A DNA stretch of 64,000 nucleotides from Prorocentrum cordatum. Its lineage: Eukaryota; Sar; Dinophyceae; Prorocentrales; Prorocentraceae. Both the position numbers and the translations under genes were made by a program. Each line of letters starts with the position of its first letter. The first letter of the stretch is position 1. Shown in pieces: positions 41,510 through 51,539 of this stretch. Below the pieces are notes generated by a model, which saw only the letters and a list, made by a program, of their open reading frames with translations, made no database searches and was not told where the DNA came from. The stretch spans positions 26,741 to 90,740 of the forward strand of contig CAUYUJ010000708.1 of the NCBI GenBank assembly GCA_963575745.1. Direction: 5' to 3'.

Positions 41510-41626
41510 CTCGAAAAGCCGCCGACCGTTCAAGGTTGAACACTCCCCGCGGTGTCAGAACCCAAGGCCGGGGTCGGCACGACACGAACCTGCCGTACGG
41601 GAGTCGAGACACACTAGTTCGGCTAC
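41510..41626. repeat. F16 repeat, inverted partner of 48145-48258
   Basis: About 115 bp from TCGAAAAGCCGCCGA to ACACACTAGTTCGGCTAC match the reverse complement of 48145-48258 with few differences. At 48145 it abuts an F2 element and here it lies 15 bp from an F3 element. Confidence 0.8.
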
Positions 41627-41641
41627 CTAGGCCAAGGGCTT

Positions 41642-41768
41642 GGCATCGCTCGGACGTGTGCATTTTTCTTTCCGCGAGGACCATCGAGGAGCATCCTTGA
41701 TCATTTCGCGAAAAAACCACGCACGAAACCGAACAAAAACACAGGGAATGGACGTCCGAGCGATGGCC
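41642..41768. mobile_element. F3 TIR element
   Basis: GGCATCGCTCGGACGT / ACGTCCGAGCGATGGCC ends, with the shared inner CATCGAGGAGCATCCTTGAT block. Confidence 0.85.
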
Positions 41769-42959
41769 AGAGGGCACTCGTGATGCTGGTTTGTGTCGGT
41801 GCCCCCGCGGCCCCTTGCGGCCTGCACTGCTGGCTCCCCGCTCGCTGATGGCGACGCCAATGGCAGCACTTGTGGTGGCACTAATTGGCGGCGCGCAGAG
41901 GGGGGTAGGGGGAGGGGGGAGGGCTTCTTAGAAGGAGGCTGCTTCTTAGAAGGCCCGCGCCTTCTAAGAAGCAGGGGTGCTTCTAAGAAGCCTTCCCCCC
42001 CCCCATACCCCCCTGTGCGCGCCGCCAAACTAATGGAGACACGAATGTCGACAAGAGCTTGGTGACACTACTGTCGTCACGAATTCGGCGACGCGAGTGA
42101 ACGTCTTTTGTGCGTATATCGGCGTGTGATGTTCGAGGCGCTTGTTGGTTCTGTGGGAGGAGTCTAGACGCTTCGCGTAGCCCCACCACCCCATCCAGAA
42201 ATTATGTCCAGGCGAGTTGCCCTGTTCAGGGAGGTTGAGGAACGTGCAGTGGGATAGCTGGCTGTGGAAGCCGTCATACCCCAAGGGGGGAATGGACGAT
42301 GAATCGGAGGACGATGAGGAGGAGGAGGAGGAGGAGGAGGTGGGAGGGGTGACGGAGAAGGGAGGAGGAGGAGGAGAAGAAGTAGGAGTAGGAGTAGGAG
42401 GAGGAACAGGAGGATCAGGAAACGGAGGAGGAGAAGGGCGAGCAGAATAGCCAGAGGTTTGTCTGATGCATTTCGGAGTCTCCTCGGATGTCAGTTGAGA
42501 TTTTCGCGGAGTCCTCTTGGGGCATTTTGGGGGCTTGGCGGTCTTGGAGGAGTTCGATCAACGAAGAAATGGGATACACATTGAACCTTCCGCCCTAAAG
42601 GCCAACATTGGACCAAACACCTTAGGACAATAATGATTTTTGCCTTTTCGCTATGGCCTTCTTGGACGCTCCAATCGATCGCGGGGCACCCCCTCCCGAT
42701 CCATGGGGGAAGGGATGGGGGGAGGGGTCAACACACCTCCCCTAGACGCAAACTGTTTGGCTCAATCCCACCCGCCCTCCGAGCACATAAGTAGTACCCG
42801 AATCTCAGCATAGTCAGCGGCCGTCTTTGGATGGACAGCTACTGGGGGAACCAACACTGAAGCCAGGTGCCAGGTGCGCGTCGCAAACCGCATGCAGAGT
42901 GACTGCTGGGTGCCCGCCCACGATCTAGACTGAGCCGCGGAGTGCAGTTTATATGTGTT
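41769..42959. other. Spacer with inverted AGAAGG runs and a GGA tract, no gene
   Basis: 41900-42030 is an inverted arrangement around CTTCTTAGAAGGCCCGCGCC. (GGA)n-like repeats occupy 42315-42440. A CTTGG-type repeat remnant with GAAATGGGATACACATTGAA is at 42490-42640. No recognised frame. Confidence 0.5.
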
Positions 42960-45390
42960 GATTAACAGGGATTGTGGCTATGCAAACCGCAGACCGTATG
43001 CTGCCATCTCCGCCGCCCCTGTCGAAACATCATATAAGGAGCTCGCGGGGCTTCCGAGCGTTGCTCAAGATGTTGCCCCAAAGTGCAGCTAGCATTGTCA
43101 TTTGACAGGGGTGGTGGGAGAAGGAATTGCACAAAGCAGGTCATATGCGGGTCCCCCACCAATGCAAAGTGGTCGTGGAGCGTATTTTTGTAAAGTGAGA
43201 GATGGTGCGGGGGGTTCATGGTCCCGTGTTTGTCGCCGGTCGGGTGGGGGAGGGGGTTGCATGTTGCTTCGGAGCACTGATCAAGCTACCCCAAACCGCA
43301 AGCTGTGTCGCTCACTTCCACCCGCCCTCGCACTAGTGAAGTATCACCCGAGTCTCAGCACAGGCAGGGGCCGCCATCGACAACCATCGGGGACCAAAGC
43401 AGACGCCAGCCAGGTGCGCGATGCCCGCGAGGTGCGGCGCACGTGCGAGGTGCGCCACGCGCACCACGTGCGACCAGGTGCGCCACATTGGGCAGTATGG
43501 CGACCGCCCCGCGCCAGCATCCCTGTCAACAACCAATGCACAGTGACGGCGGGTTTGCAAGCAGTGTGTATGTGTTTTTTCTTTGGCGCGGGCGTGCGTC
43601 CGCAGTCACTCTGCACCTCTGTTTGAGAAGGGGCAGTCGGCGTGCACACCGCAGAGGCAGTATGCCGCCCGGCCCCCTGCCCCCGCCGTCCCTGGCAAAG
43701 CGAGCTCTTGAATTTCGTGTTGACAGGGGGTGATGGGCCTGCACCCAGCGGGCAGCCCCCGCCGTGCACGATCCAGGTTTGTGTGCATGATCCATGCTGG
43801 CCCCCCGCCGTCCTCGAAGACCAATGCAGGGTGATCACGTGGCCTCTGCGCACGATCCGGATGCTGTGCAAAGTGCAGCTTGTGTTTTCTATTACCACGG
43901 TCGGTTGTCGGGGGGTGCTGGCATTGCACACGGCAGGCAACATGTCGGGTCCTCCGCCGACGCCGCCTCAAACCAACGCAGAGTGATCGTGGGGCGTCCG
44001 CGCATGTGCCAGATTTTGGTGCAACGTGCATCCTGTGTTTCTTCTGCCAGGGACGGCGGGGGCGGGGGTGGCACTGCACACGGCAAGCACTCTGCTGGCA
44101 CCCCCCGCCGTCCACGTCAAACACCAGGGCGGAGTGATCGCGGGGCGTCAGCGCACGCAGTCCAGATGTTGGTGCAGCGTGTATGTTGTATTGTTTTTGG
44201 TAAGGTTCAGTCGGCCTGTCCCTCTACAGGTGGAATATTCAGAAGAGGTCACAAAATAGTCTGGGGACGGTATTTTGATAATTGATGCATATGTTCTGAA
44301 TATTTGTTGGATTTTTTGTTTCCTCGTCCACAATCCGCCTGCAGGGGGACCCGCCCGACCTAATGGTAAGGACGGCTGGGGGGGTGCCCGCATGGTCCCG
44401 GGTTTGTCGCCGGTCGGGTGGGGCAGGGGTTGTACATCTATTAAGGAGCATTGATGGAGATACCCCTCCCAGGCGCAAGCTGTTTGGCTAAATTCCACCC
44501 GCCCTCCCCACACGTAAGTAGTACCCGAATCTCAGCATAGTAGGCGTTCGTCTTTGGATGGGCAGCTACTGGGGGAACCAGGTAGACCTCAGGTGCGCGA
44601 CGTTGGGGCGAGGTGCGCCAAGCGTGCCAGGCACGCCTGGTGCGCTTGATGCGCCACGTGTTCCACGTGCGCCAGGTGTCCGCATGCTCCAGCCGTGCCG
44701 GGTGTGCCACGTTCGGGACACGCGCAGAGTGTGCCAGGTGTGGCCCGCGCATATCGGGAACCGTGTCGTCCCCACCGTCCTTGTCGAACACCGCTGTCAA
44801 TCGTGGCGGAGTGGCCATCCATGTCTGGTGGGCCTGCCTGCGTACAGCAGGCAGTCTGCCAGCACCACCGCCGTCCCTATCAAAACCAATTCAGCGTGGT
44901 CGCGGGGTGCACGCGCGCGATCCGGACTTCGCAGCGACGTGCACTATGCATCTGTTATTTATCTTGGGCGGTGGCCCTGCAAACCGCAGACCGTCTGCTG
45001 CCGTCCCCGCCGTCTCGTTCGAAGAACCAGTGTCGGCGGCGGGCGCGGGGGGGAAATGAGAAGGGGCGGGACTTCCGAGTCTTCTGAGAAGTTTCTGGAC
45101 TTCTTAGAGGGCTTCTGAGAAGTTCTGTCTGTGTTCGAAATAGGCCAAGGAAACGTCTCAGAAGCCCCCCGGACTTCTAAGAAGTCCCGCGGCCTTCTGA
45201 GAAGGCCTTCTCCTTCTCATTTCCCCCCTGGGCTCGTCGCCTACAGTGGAAGCGCTCGCGGCGCCCCCCGAGCACGACCCGAGGTTTTGCCGCGACGTGC
45301 ACTTTGCATCGTTTCTGTTGACAGGCGTGGCGGGCGGGGGCCGCACGGCCCTGGGTCTGTCGCCGCTCGGGTGGGGGAGGGGGGCGTATA
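42960..45390. repeat. Degenerate minisatellite of about 150-bp units, interrupted by IE-1
   Basis: Units contain CACCCCCCGCCGTCC, CAATGCAGAGTGATC, GGGGCGTCCGCGCA, GTGCAACGTGCA and GGCACTGCACACGGCA in fixed order (clearest at 43800-44200). Smaller GTGCGCCACGT-type words fill 43420-43490 and 44590-44745. Two outer blocks near 42770 and 44490 share CCCTCC...AAGTAGTACCCGAATCTCAG. No gene. Confidence 0.75.
44207..44362 (+). mobile_element. IE-1 TIR element with exact 8-bp target-site duplication
   Basis: TCAGTCGGCCTGTCCCTCTA at left, GGGGGACCCGCCCGACCTAA at right, inner GTCTGGGGACG. TGGTAAGG flanks it at 44198-44205 and 44364-44371. Confidence 0.9.
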
Positions 45391-46140
45391 ATAATTGTGA
45401 TAGGAAGGGGTGGTGGCGGCGATGCAGGGAATCCGCGCAGACCTCCGAGAATGTCTGGACATGCAGGCAGGCTGTGCTTCCAGATCCCCCCTCGTCCCCC
45501 CCCGTCCCCCCCCCCTTCCCCTCTTTCCCCCCCTTCCGCCCCTTCCCTCTCCCCCCCTCGTCCCCCCCGTCCTTCTCCCTTCCTCCCTCTTCCCCCCTCC
45601 TTCCCTCTCCCCCCCCCCTTCTTCCCCCCCGTTCGTCCCCTTGTTCTCCTGAGCTCCACGGCTGTGGGGTCAGACCTTGCAGCGTGCCCCTCGCAGCGCG
45701 GATGCCCAGGGCAGTTGGGCAGGCCCTGGCCCGCACAGTGCCCGCCCGGCTCGGGAGCCTCGAGACGGTGGTTAAAAAAGCGAACGGGGCTCCAGCCAGA
45801 GCGCCAGATCTTGCAGAACCAGGGTTGCGCTGGCCCAGGCTTGCGCGCAGGACTTGTTCTGCAAGATCGTGCACGATCTTGCCAGGCCTGACCGACCCGG
45901 GCTTGCATTGACCTGGGTCAGTAGACCCCCGACCGGCTGGGGATGGGGCAAGGTCAGCGCCGCCGACGTCGGTTTTAACTACTTCCTGCGGAAGGAGCGG
46001 TGCGGCGCCCGCCTTCCTCTTGCTTCAGGAGGGGAAAAAACACACAGACACAATTGATCGTCGATCCCCAGGAAATATGTGAAACTATGGGATGTGGGGG
46101 AAGGTGCAAACCCAGAAGATCTAAGAAAGTATGGGGAATC

Positions 46141-46176
<36 letters not shown>

Positions 46177-46790
46177 TGTGTCCCAGGGCGCCTTCATTGT
46201 TGCGCGCCTTGGGCCAGGCGAGCCCTGGACGGCGGCAGGCCCGCAGGGTCGTGCGGTCGTGGCCGCGTGTCCTCCCGCTGGGGCACGGCGGAGGGCCGGA
46301 GGAGGCGGAGGAAATGCGGGGAGGGGAGCGCGGAGAGAGGGAGGGAGGGACGGACAAGTAACGGGACGGGGAGCCCGTGGAGGAGGAGGAGGAGGAGGAG
46401 GAGGAGGAGGAGGAGGAGGAGGAGGAGGAGGAGGAGGAGGAGGAGGAGGAGGAGCAGCAGGAGGCGGGGCGGGTAGGGAGCACCTTGGGAGTATGTTGAG
46501 AAGCGCCAGACGTGCTATGACCACCTATGCGGCCTGCTGCTGCTGCTGCTGCTGCTGGTGACGCTTATGCTGTTCGCTGCCCTCACGAATCCCCTCGGGC
46601 CTGGCAGCAGCACTGGATCGGGCCCTGCACCCTTCCCTCGCCGCCTTGGGCATTCCCTTGAGGTGGGGCCACTCACTTGCCCAGGCAGAGCCTGCGCAAC
46701 TTCAGGTCCTCCTTCGCAGTCCTCGGGCGACACTTGACATCCAGTGTCGTCGCCATGAGACTGGCATAGCAGCCACAGGTCGTGCACACA
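45391..46790. other. Low-complexity mosaic, no gene recognised
   Basis: C/T-rich tract at 45485-45650. 45775-45930 is a repeat with GCAAGATC and GGATCTTGC palindromes related to 50040-50185. Poly-T plus (GT)n at 46142-46181. (GGA)n at 46378-46453 and (CTG)n at 46537-46558. Confidence 0.6.
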
Positions 46791-46970
46791 TACAGTCGGG
46801 GCCCTGAAGAAGGAACCCTTCTGGTTGGGGAGTGGCTCCGCGTTCCTTCAGTGTTTCACAGCTTGCCTCGGGTTTCCCTTATGTTTTCGACAGGAAATCG
46901 AAGGTTAACTTATGGAAACAAGGAGCCTCGTTCCTGATTTAGGGTTCCTTAGGTCAACGCCCCGACTGTA
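46791..46970. mobile_element. F6 TIR element (180 bp)
   Basis: Exact 12-bp inverted ends TACAGTCGGGGC and GCCCCGACTGTA. It is nearly identical over its full 180 bp to 56914-57093, indicating recent movement. Confidence 0.85.
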
Positions 46971-47580
46971 TAGGCTCATACTATCAACAAGAATGAGAGC
47001 GTGCGACAGGTCGAGCATCTTTCCCCCCACAGTGACCCGCCGGCCACCGTCGTTACGACTGGTGCCTACTGCACCGACAGCTGCAGGCTGCCTCGGAGCG
47101 CACGGCGAGCGGGTGAGACCCGCAAGGGCATTCGACAGGACATATTGCTCACAGGCATGTTCAATCGGGTTCCGACGAGATCCAGGTGGGGAGGGGAAGG
47201 CCGGTAGGAGCCTCGCTTGCTTGCTCTGCGCCTGCTTTCCCTGCCGTTCCACCCCCGACGCCAGAGGAGATGCCTCCATGGGATCCAGATTTGCAACGGC
47301 GTCGATCAGAGAGACTTCTGGCTTCGAGGTCGCGTGCTCGAAGACTTTGACAGCGGCACGGCTCGCAAACTCATCAGCACACACTATTGCGTTGTCTCTG
47401 CTCACGTTGTTAGCTTCTTCTAATGGCTATCCACGGCTCGCAACTCAATATTATCCTCGCCGCGATCACGCAACATGCGCTTGACATTCCACCACATGTT
47501 ATCGCTCTTGCTCGAGGGGTGCAACTGGCGCCTCTCACGCGAGCCGTGCACCAGCGGCACGTGGTCGATGTGGTACCTCA
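46971..47580 (-). pseudogene. Possible retroelement RNase H-like fragment
   Basis: On the minus strand DNMWWNVKRMLRDRGEDNIEL and AVDSH, then NAIVCADEFASRAAVKVFE, resemble the last strand and the G-N-x-x-A-D-x-x-A helix of RNase H domains in LINEs. A stop lies between the two parts. The downstream part (CEQYVLSNALAGLTRS to KMLDLSHALILVDSM) is open for about 140 codons but unrecognised. Weak call. Confidence 0.3.
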
Positions 47581-47715
47581 AGCTCCCGCAGGTGCGGCGC
47601 AGCGCGAGATGATGATTGCCAGGCGTTCCGCGCGCGGGACGGTCTGCTGGGGCCCAGAGAGCCCTCCCGCAAGGCTTGCCGCTGAGCGTAGCACTGCAGG
47701 CGCCTCCAGCGAGCC

Positions 47716-47797
47716 CGGAGGAGGAGGAGGAGGAGGAGGAGGAAGAGGAGGAGGAGGAGGAGGAGGAGGAGGAGGAGGAGGAGGAGGAGGAGGAGAA
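47716..47797. repeat. GGA microsatellite
   Basis: A near-pure (GGA)n tract with one GAA interruption, flanked by GC-rich spacer on both sides. Confidence 0.95.
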
Positions 47798-47963
47798 TCA
47801 TCACGCCGACCCTGCACTGCCCGAGGCGCAGGCCGTCTCTCTCTGCACGCCCCTCGAGCCGTCGCCGAATGACGCCCACGCAACCGTCTGGGGTCTCGAC
47901 ACAGCCACTGCCGCCTCGTCCCGGTCGGCCGCCTCCCTCTCGACCTCGCCTGGGCCGTCCGGG

Positions 47964-48144
47964 TACTCCAGATTTCGTAATAAAGGGAGGGGGGTCTCAT
48001 TTCGGGGGGGTCTTTTCCAGGCTATCTTGGAGGGCCTGGGGGGTCTGGGGACGATGTTTTGGAGGGTTCTCCCACGGGGGAGGTCTGAAATGGCTTGTCC
48101 TGGAGGGTCCAGACCCCCTTCCTTTTATTACGAAATCTGGAGTA
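47964..48144 (+). mobile_element. F2 TIR element (181 bp)
   Basis: TACTCCAGATTTCGTAATAA at left and TTATTACGAAATCTGGAGTA at right are exact inverses over 20 bp. The interior holds GTCTGGGGACGATGTTTTGG (box at 48043-48055). Confidence 0.9.
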
Positions 48145-48258
48145 GCCGAACTAGTGTGTCTCGACTCCAGTACGGCAGGTTCGTGTCATGTCGACCCCGG
48201 CCTGGGGTTCTGACACCGCGGGGATTGTTCAACCTTGAGCGATCGGCGGCTTTTCGAG
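48145..48258. repeat. F16 repeat, inverted partner of 41510-41626
   Basis: Reverse complement of 41510-41626, directly joined to the right end of the F2 element. Confidence 0.8.
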
Positions 48259-48313
48259 TACGTCCACCTCGCCCACCTGGCTGGAGGGACACCGCGCAGC
48301 CACAGACATTATG

Positions 48314-48510
48314 GGGAACGAAGAACGACATAAACATAACCACTCGGAGGTCCTCGCGGATTCCTTGGATCGGCGCTGGACCCCCCCTCCCCCCCCAGCG
48401 CGCGGAGCGCGCCAGGGGCGGCCCCGGAGGCGCCGCCAGGGGGCTCCAGCGCGGATCCGAGCAGTCCGCGCCGACCTCCGAGTTGTTACGTTCACGTCGT
48501 TCTGCGTTCC
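48314..48510. mobile_element. F10 TIR element with about 50-bp inverted repeats
   Basis: GGAACGAAGAACGACATAAA and its diverged inverse at the right end, continuing through ACTCGGAGGTC and GGATC. The best-preserved member of F10 (others at 16376 and 53128). Confidence 0.8.
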
Positions 48511-48589
48511 CCTGGACACGGCACCTCTGCAGCTCCGTCCACCGCCCTGTCCAGCAGCTGCTGCGTGCGCTCGCAGTCTCCCTGTGGCC

Positions 48590-48782
48590 TGAAGTCGGGC
48601 CTGTCCCCCTACAGGGGGATTTTCGATGAGAAATAAAAAATACCCCAAACATAGCCAGAAAGTAGTCCAAACATAGTCTGGGGACTATTTTGGGAGTATT
48701 TTTTGACCTTCTTGGAATATTTTTGGGGTATTTCTTTTGTTTTTCGTCGACAATGCCCCTGTAGATGGACAGGCCCGACATA
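48590..48782 (+). mobile_element. IE-1 TIR element
   Basis: GAAGTCGGGCCTGTCCCCCT at left, CCCCTGTAGATGGACAGGCC at right, with the inverted arms extending about 60 bp. GTGGCC at 48584-48589 recurs at 48785-48790. Confidence 0.85.
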
Positions 48783-48976
48783 GCCGTGGCCCACGCGTGC
48801 ACGGGCCCTGCTGCACGCGGCGCGGCAGCGTCGCTCCTCCGCCGGCCCCGCGGCGCGGGCGGAGGGTGGCCACCTCCGAGGCGGGCCTCCCTCTGCCCGG
48901 CCCTGGTCGTGAGTCGGGCCCGTCCCTCTGGAGTCGGGGGCGGAAAGGAGGGGGGTGGTGACTACGGGGGGGTCTT

Positions 48977-49102
48977 GGCATCGCTCGGACGTGTGCATTT
49001 TTCTTTCGGCGAGGGCCATCGAGGAGCTTCCTTGATCATTGGGCAAAAAAAACACGCACGAAACCAAAAAGAACACAGGAAATGGACGTCCGAGCGATGG
49101 CG
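48977..49102. mobile_element. F3 TIR element
   Basis: GGCATCGCTCGGACGT left and ACGTCCGAGCGATGGC right. Interior as in the 41642 copy. Confidence 0.85.
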
Positions 49103-49259
49103 AGGGGTGGGTATCATGGCGCGGGCCAGGATATTTGCCCAGATCCAATGCCGCCTCTTCTTATCTCATTACGTCCCAGGCCCCCCCCGCTGGGCCGCGC
49201 ACATGCCGCCGGTCATGCTTTGCACCCTCCCCCCTCTTGGATGCCCCCTTTTGGCCGCT

Positions 49260-49416
49260 CCCGACCTACAGGAGGAATATCAAAACAAGTAAAAATACAG
49301 ACTGGGGGCGAGTTTTTACGATGTTGTTTGCTTTTGTTTACGCTTTTTAACTTTTTGTTTGACTATTTTTCATTTTTCGTGCAGAATCCCGCTGTAACAG
49401 GACATGCCCGACTTAA
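49260..49416 (+). mobile_element. IE-1 TIR element in tandem unit 1
   Basis: The left end is eroded (CCGACCTACAGGAGGAAT); the right end CAGGACATGCCCGACTTAA is clear. The inner box is ACTGGGGGCGAG. Confidence 0.7.
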
Positions 49417-49641
49417 CCCTGGTCGGGGCTCAAGAGGCTCGGGGGCGGTCAAAAAGGGGGTGATGATTACGGGGGGGTGGATAGTTATCATGGCGTGGGC
49501 CATGATATTTCCCCAGATTGCATGGCGCCTCTTGTAATTTCATTACGTCCCTGGCCCCCCCGCTGGGCCGCGCACATGCCGCTGGTCAAGATTTGCACCC
49601 CCCCCTCTTGGACACCCCCCTCTTACCCCCTCTTGGCCGCT

Positions 49642-49798
49642 CCCGATACAGGAGGAGTATTCAAAATAGTCAACTAATAGTCTGGGGACGATTTTTTACG
49701 ATGTTGCCTGCTTTTGTTTTTAAGCTTTTTCGATTCTTTTTGGACTATGTTTTGTTTTTCGTGCAGAATCCTCCTGTAGCGGGACATGCCCGACTTAA
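49642..49798 (+). mobile_element. IE-1 TIR element in tandem unit 2
   Basis: Same position as in unit 1. Left CCCGATACAGGAGGAGTATT, right GGGACATGCCCGACTTAA; inner GTCTGGGGACGAT at 49680-49692. Confidence 0.7.
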
Positions 49799-50039
49799 CC
49801 CTGGCCGGGGCTCAAGAGACTCGGGGGCGGCCAAAAAGGGGGTGATGACTACGGGGGGGTGGATAATTATCGTGGTGTGAGCGATGATCTTTCCTCAAAT
49901 TGAATGGCGCCTCCTCTTATCTCATGACGCCTCCGCCCCCCGCCTCCTGGGCCGCTCACATGCCGCCGGCCATGATGTGCGCCTCCCCCTCTTGGACGCC
50001 CCCCTCTTGGCTGCCCCCGAGACACGGGGGTCAATGCAA

Positions 50040-50185
50040 ACGGGGGTCAGTCAGAGCGGCGGATCTCGCAGGATCCTGCAGGGCCAGGGTTGCATTGACC
50101 CGGGCTTGGTCGCAGGATCCTGGAGGATCTTGCAGGATCCTGCAAGGCCTGATTGGCCCGGGCTTGGACTGACCCAGGTCAGAAG
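50040..50185. repeat. Palindrome-rich repeat related to 45775-45930
   Basis: Contains CGCAGGATCCTGCAGG, AGGATCTTGCAGGATCC and the CCCGGGCTTG...GACC frame, as at 45775-45930. Non-coding. Confidence 0.6.
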
Positions 50186-50700
50186 ATCCCCGACCTGGTC
50201 CAGGAAGCTCCCGACATCCATCTGCAGCTGCATCGCCCAGGTGCCGTACTCGCCATCGCGCTGGAGCCTGGCCGGGTGCTTCCTTGCCTGCTGCACGTCG
50301 GCCCCCTGAGCAGGCTCCTCCTGCGCTGTGCCGAGCTGCCTTCGCCCACCAGCCCCTCTTGATGCTGGTGGTGAGCTCGTCCAGGAGCTCGGTATCGTTG
50401 ATGCCGCGTCTCCTCGATGTCCGAGCGCGAGGTCGTAGCCAGCTGATGGTACCAGCCAGCCGACATCAGCGTGCAGATCACCGGGGGTATAGCACCTCGC
50501 ACTCTGGCCCATCTCTGGGCCTGGTGGAGCGCCTTCAGCTTCTGGCACAGCATGCACCAAGCCTTTTGCACACGACTTCCATGCTCAGGATGTCGCCTCC
50601 AGAACTGCAAGCACTCCACCACCAGTTGCCACCGCTCCACTCCCTGGATCGTCCTCGCCCTGGATCAGCGCTAGCACGGTTGTAAGGCATCTACCGAAGG
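50186..50700 (-). pseudogene. LINE-3 fragment, region after the reverse transcriptase
   Basis: On the minus strand the peptides MVHAVPEAEGAP and MERWQLVVECLQFWRRHPE, with Trp- and Arg-rich runs, resemble the linker between RT and RNase H of LINE-1, but frames are broken. It is separated from the RT part by an inserted CTTGGG-type repeat at about 50860-51440. Confidence 0.45.
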
Positions 50701-50759
50701 CTTTATTTGCCACCGTTCGGCTGGCCTGTCTTCAAATTCATTAGCTGACGCCGCACCGC

Positions 50760-51470
50760 CGACCCCTTGGGGCGGCAGAAAAAGTGAAAAACTGAGTTTG
50801 CGGAACGCGCGCGATTTCTGGGGAATCTTGGGGTTTCAGCTTCTTGGGATTTCGTCGGGGGCGGTTGGCGGATCGCGGCTCTGCTCTTGGACTTCTTTGG
50901 ACTCTCCTGGCAGCACTTTTGAGGCCTCTTGGGAGCCGTGTTGAGACCTCTAGGGGCCTCTTTTGGGCCTCTCGGGGGCTTCCTGGGGGCCTCCTGGGGG
51001 CCTCTTGGCGCCTCCTCAGTTTTTTTGGGGGCCGAGTGCTCGAAATGTCCATTCGGGTTCCCCCTCTGGGCCTCCTCTTGGGGCCGTCCTGGGGCCCCGC
51101 TGGGCTGTTTTGGAGGTTTCCGGGGCCGTCTTGGAGCCCTCTGAGCCCTCCTGGAGGCATCCTGGGCTATCTTGGGTCGATCTTGAAGTCTTCTTGGGCC
51201 GTTGTGGGCCTCGTGAACGCCCAAGAGGCGCATGTGCTAAACACATACGTTTTCCCTCGGGTATGGGACGATTTTTGCTTCTGGAGGGAATGTTGGGACG
51301 CCTCTTGGGGCGTCTTGGGGGCCTCTGGGACCGTCTCGAGGCAATCTTGGGTGTCTTGGAGCGATCTCTCGGCGACTCGTAGCCCTCTTGGACCGTCCGG
51401 GTGACCTTTTGGGGGGCCTCTTGGTCCGTTTTGGGCCCCCCTGAGGCTCCAAGGGTGCGGCCGGTGCCTT
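50760..51470. repeat. CTTGGGGGCC-type repeat inserted in LINE-3
   Basis: About 600 bp of degenerate CTTGG/GGCC units, opposite in orientation to the 3.5-4.8 kb array, and including ACATACGTTTTCCCTCGGGT, the diverged inverse of that array's unique block. Confidence 0.7.
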
Positions 51471-51539
51471 TGCCCCCCACCCCCGCCCCCACCCTCCAAA
51501 CCGGCCGGACCGGGCTCCCGAGGGAGGGGTTTGGGGAGG

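Larger units (their letters stand above)
49105..50035 (+). repeat. Tandem array of about 380-bp units, each F12 plus IE-1
   Basis: The landmark TATCATGGCGTGGGCCATGA recurs at about 49111, 49485 and 49867 (variant). Units 1 and 2 each contain an IE-1 copy (49260-49416 and 49642-49798) in the same place, so a segment carrying an IE-1 was duplicated after insertion. Single F12 pieces lie at 35005 and 63690. Confidence 0.85.
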
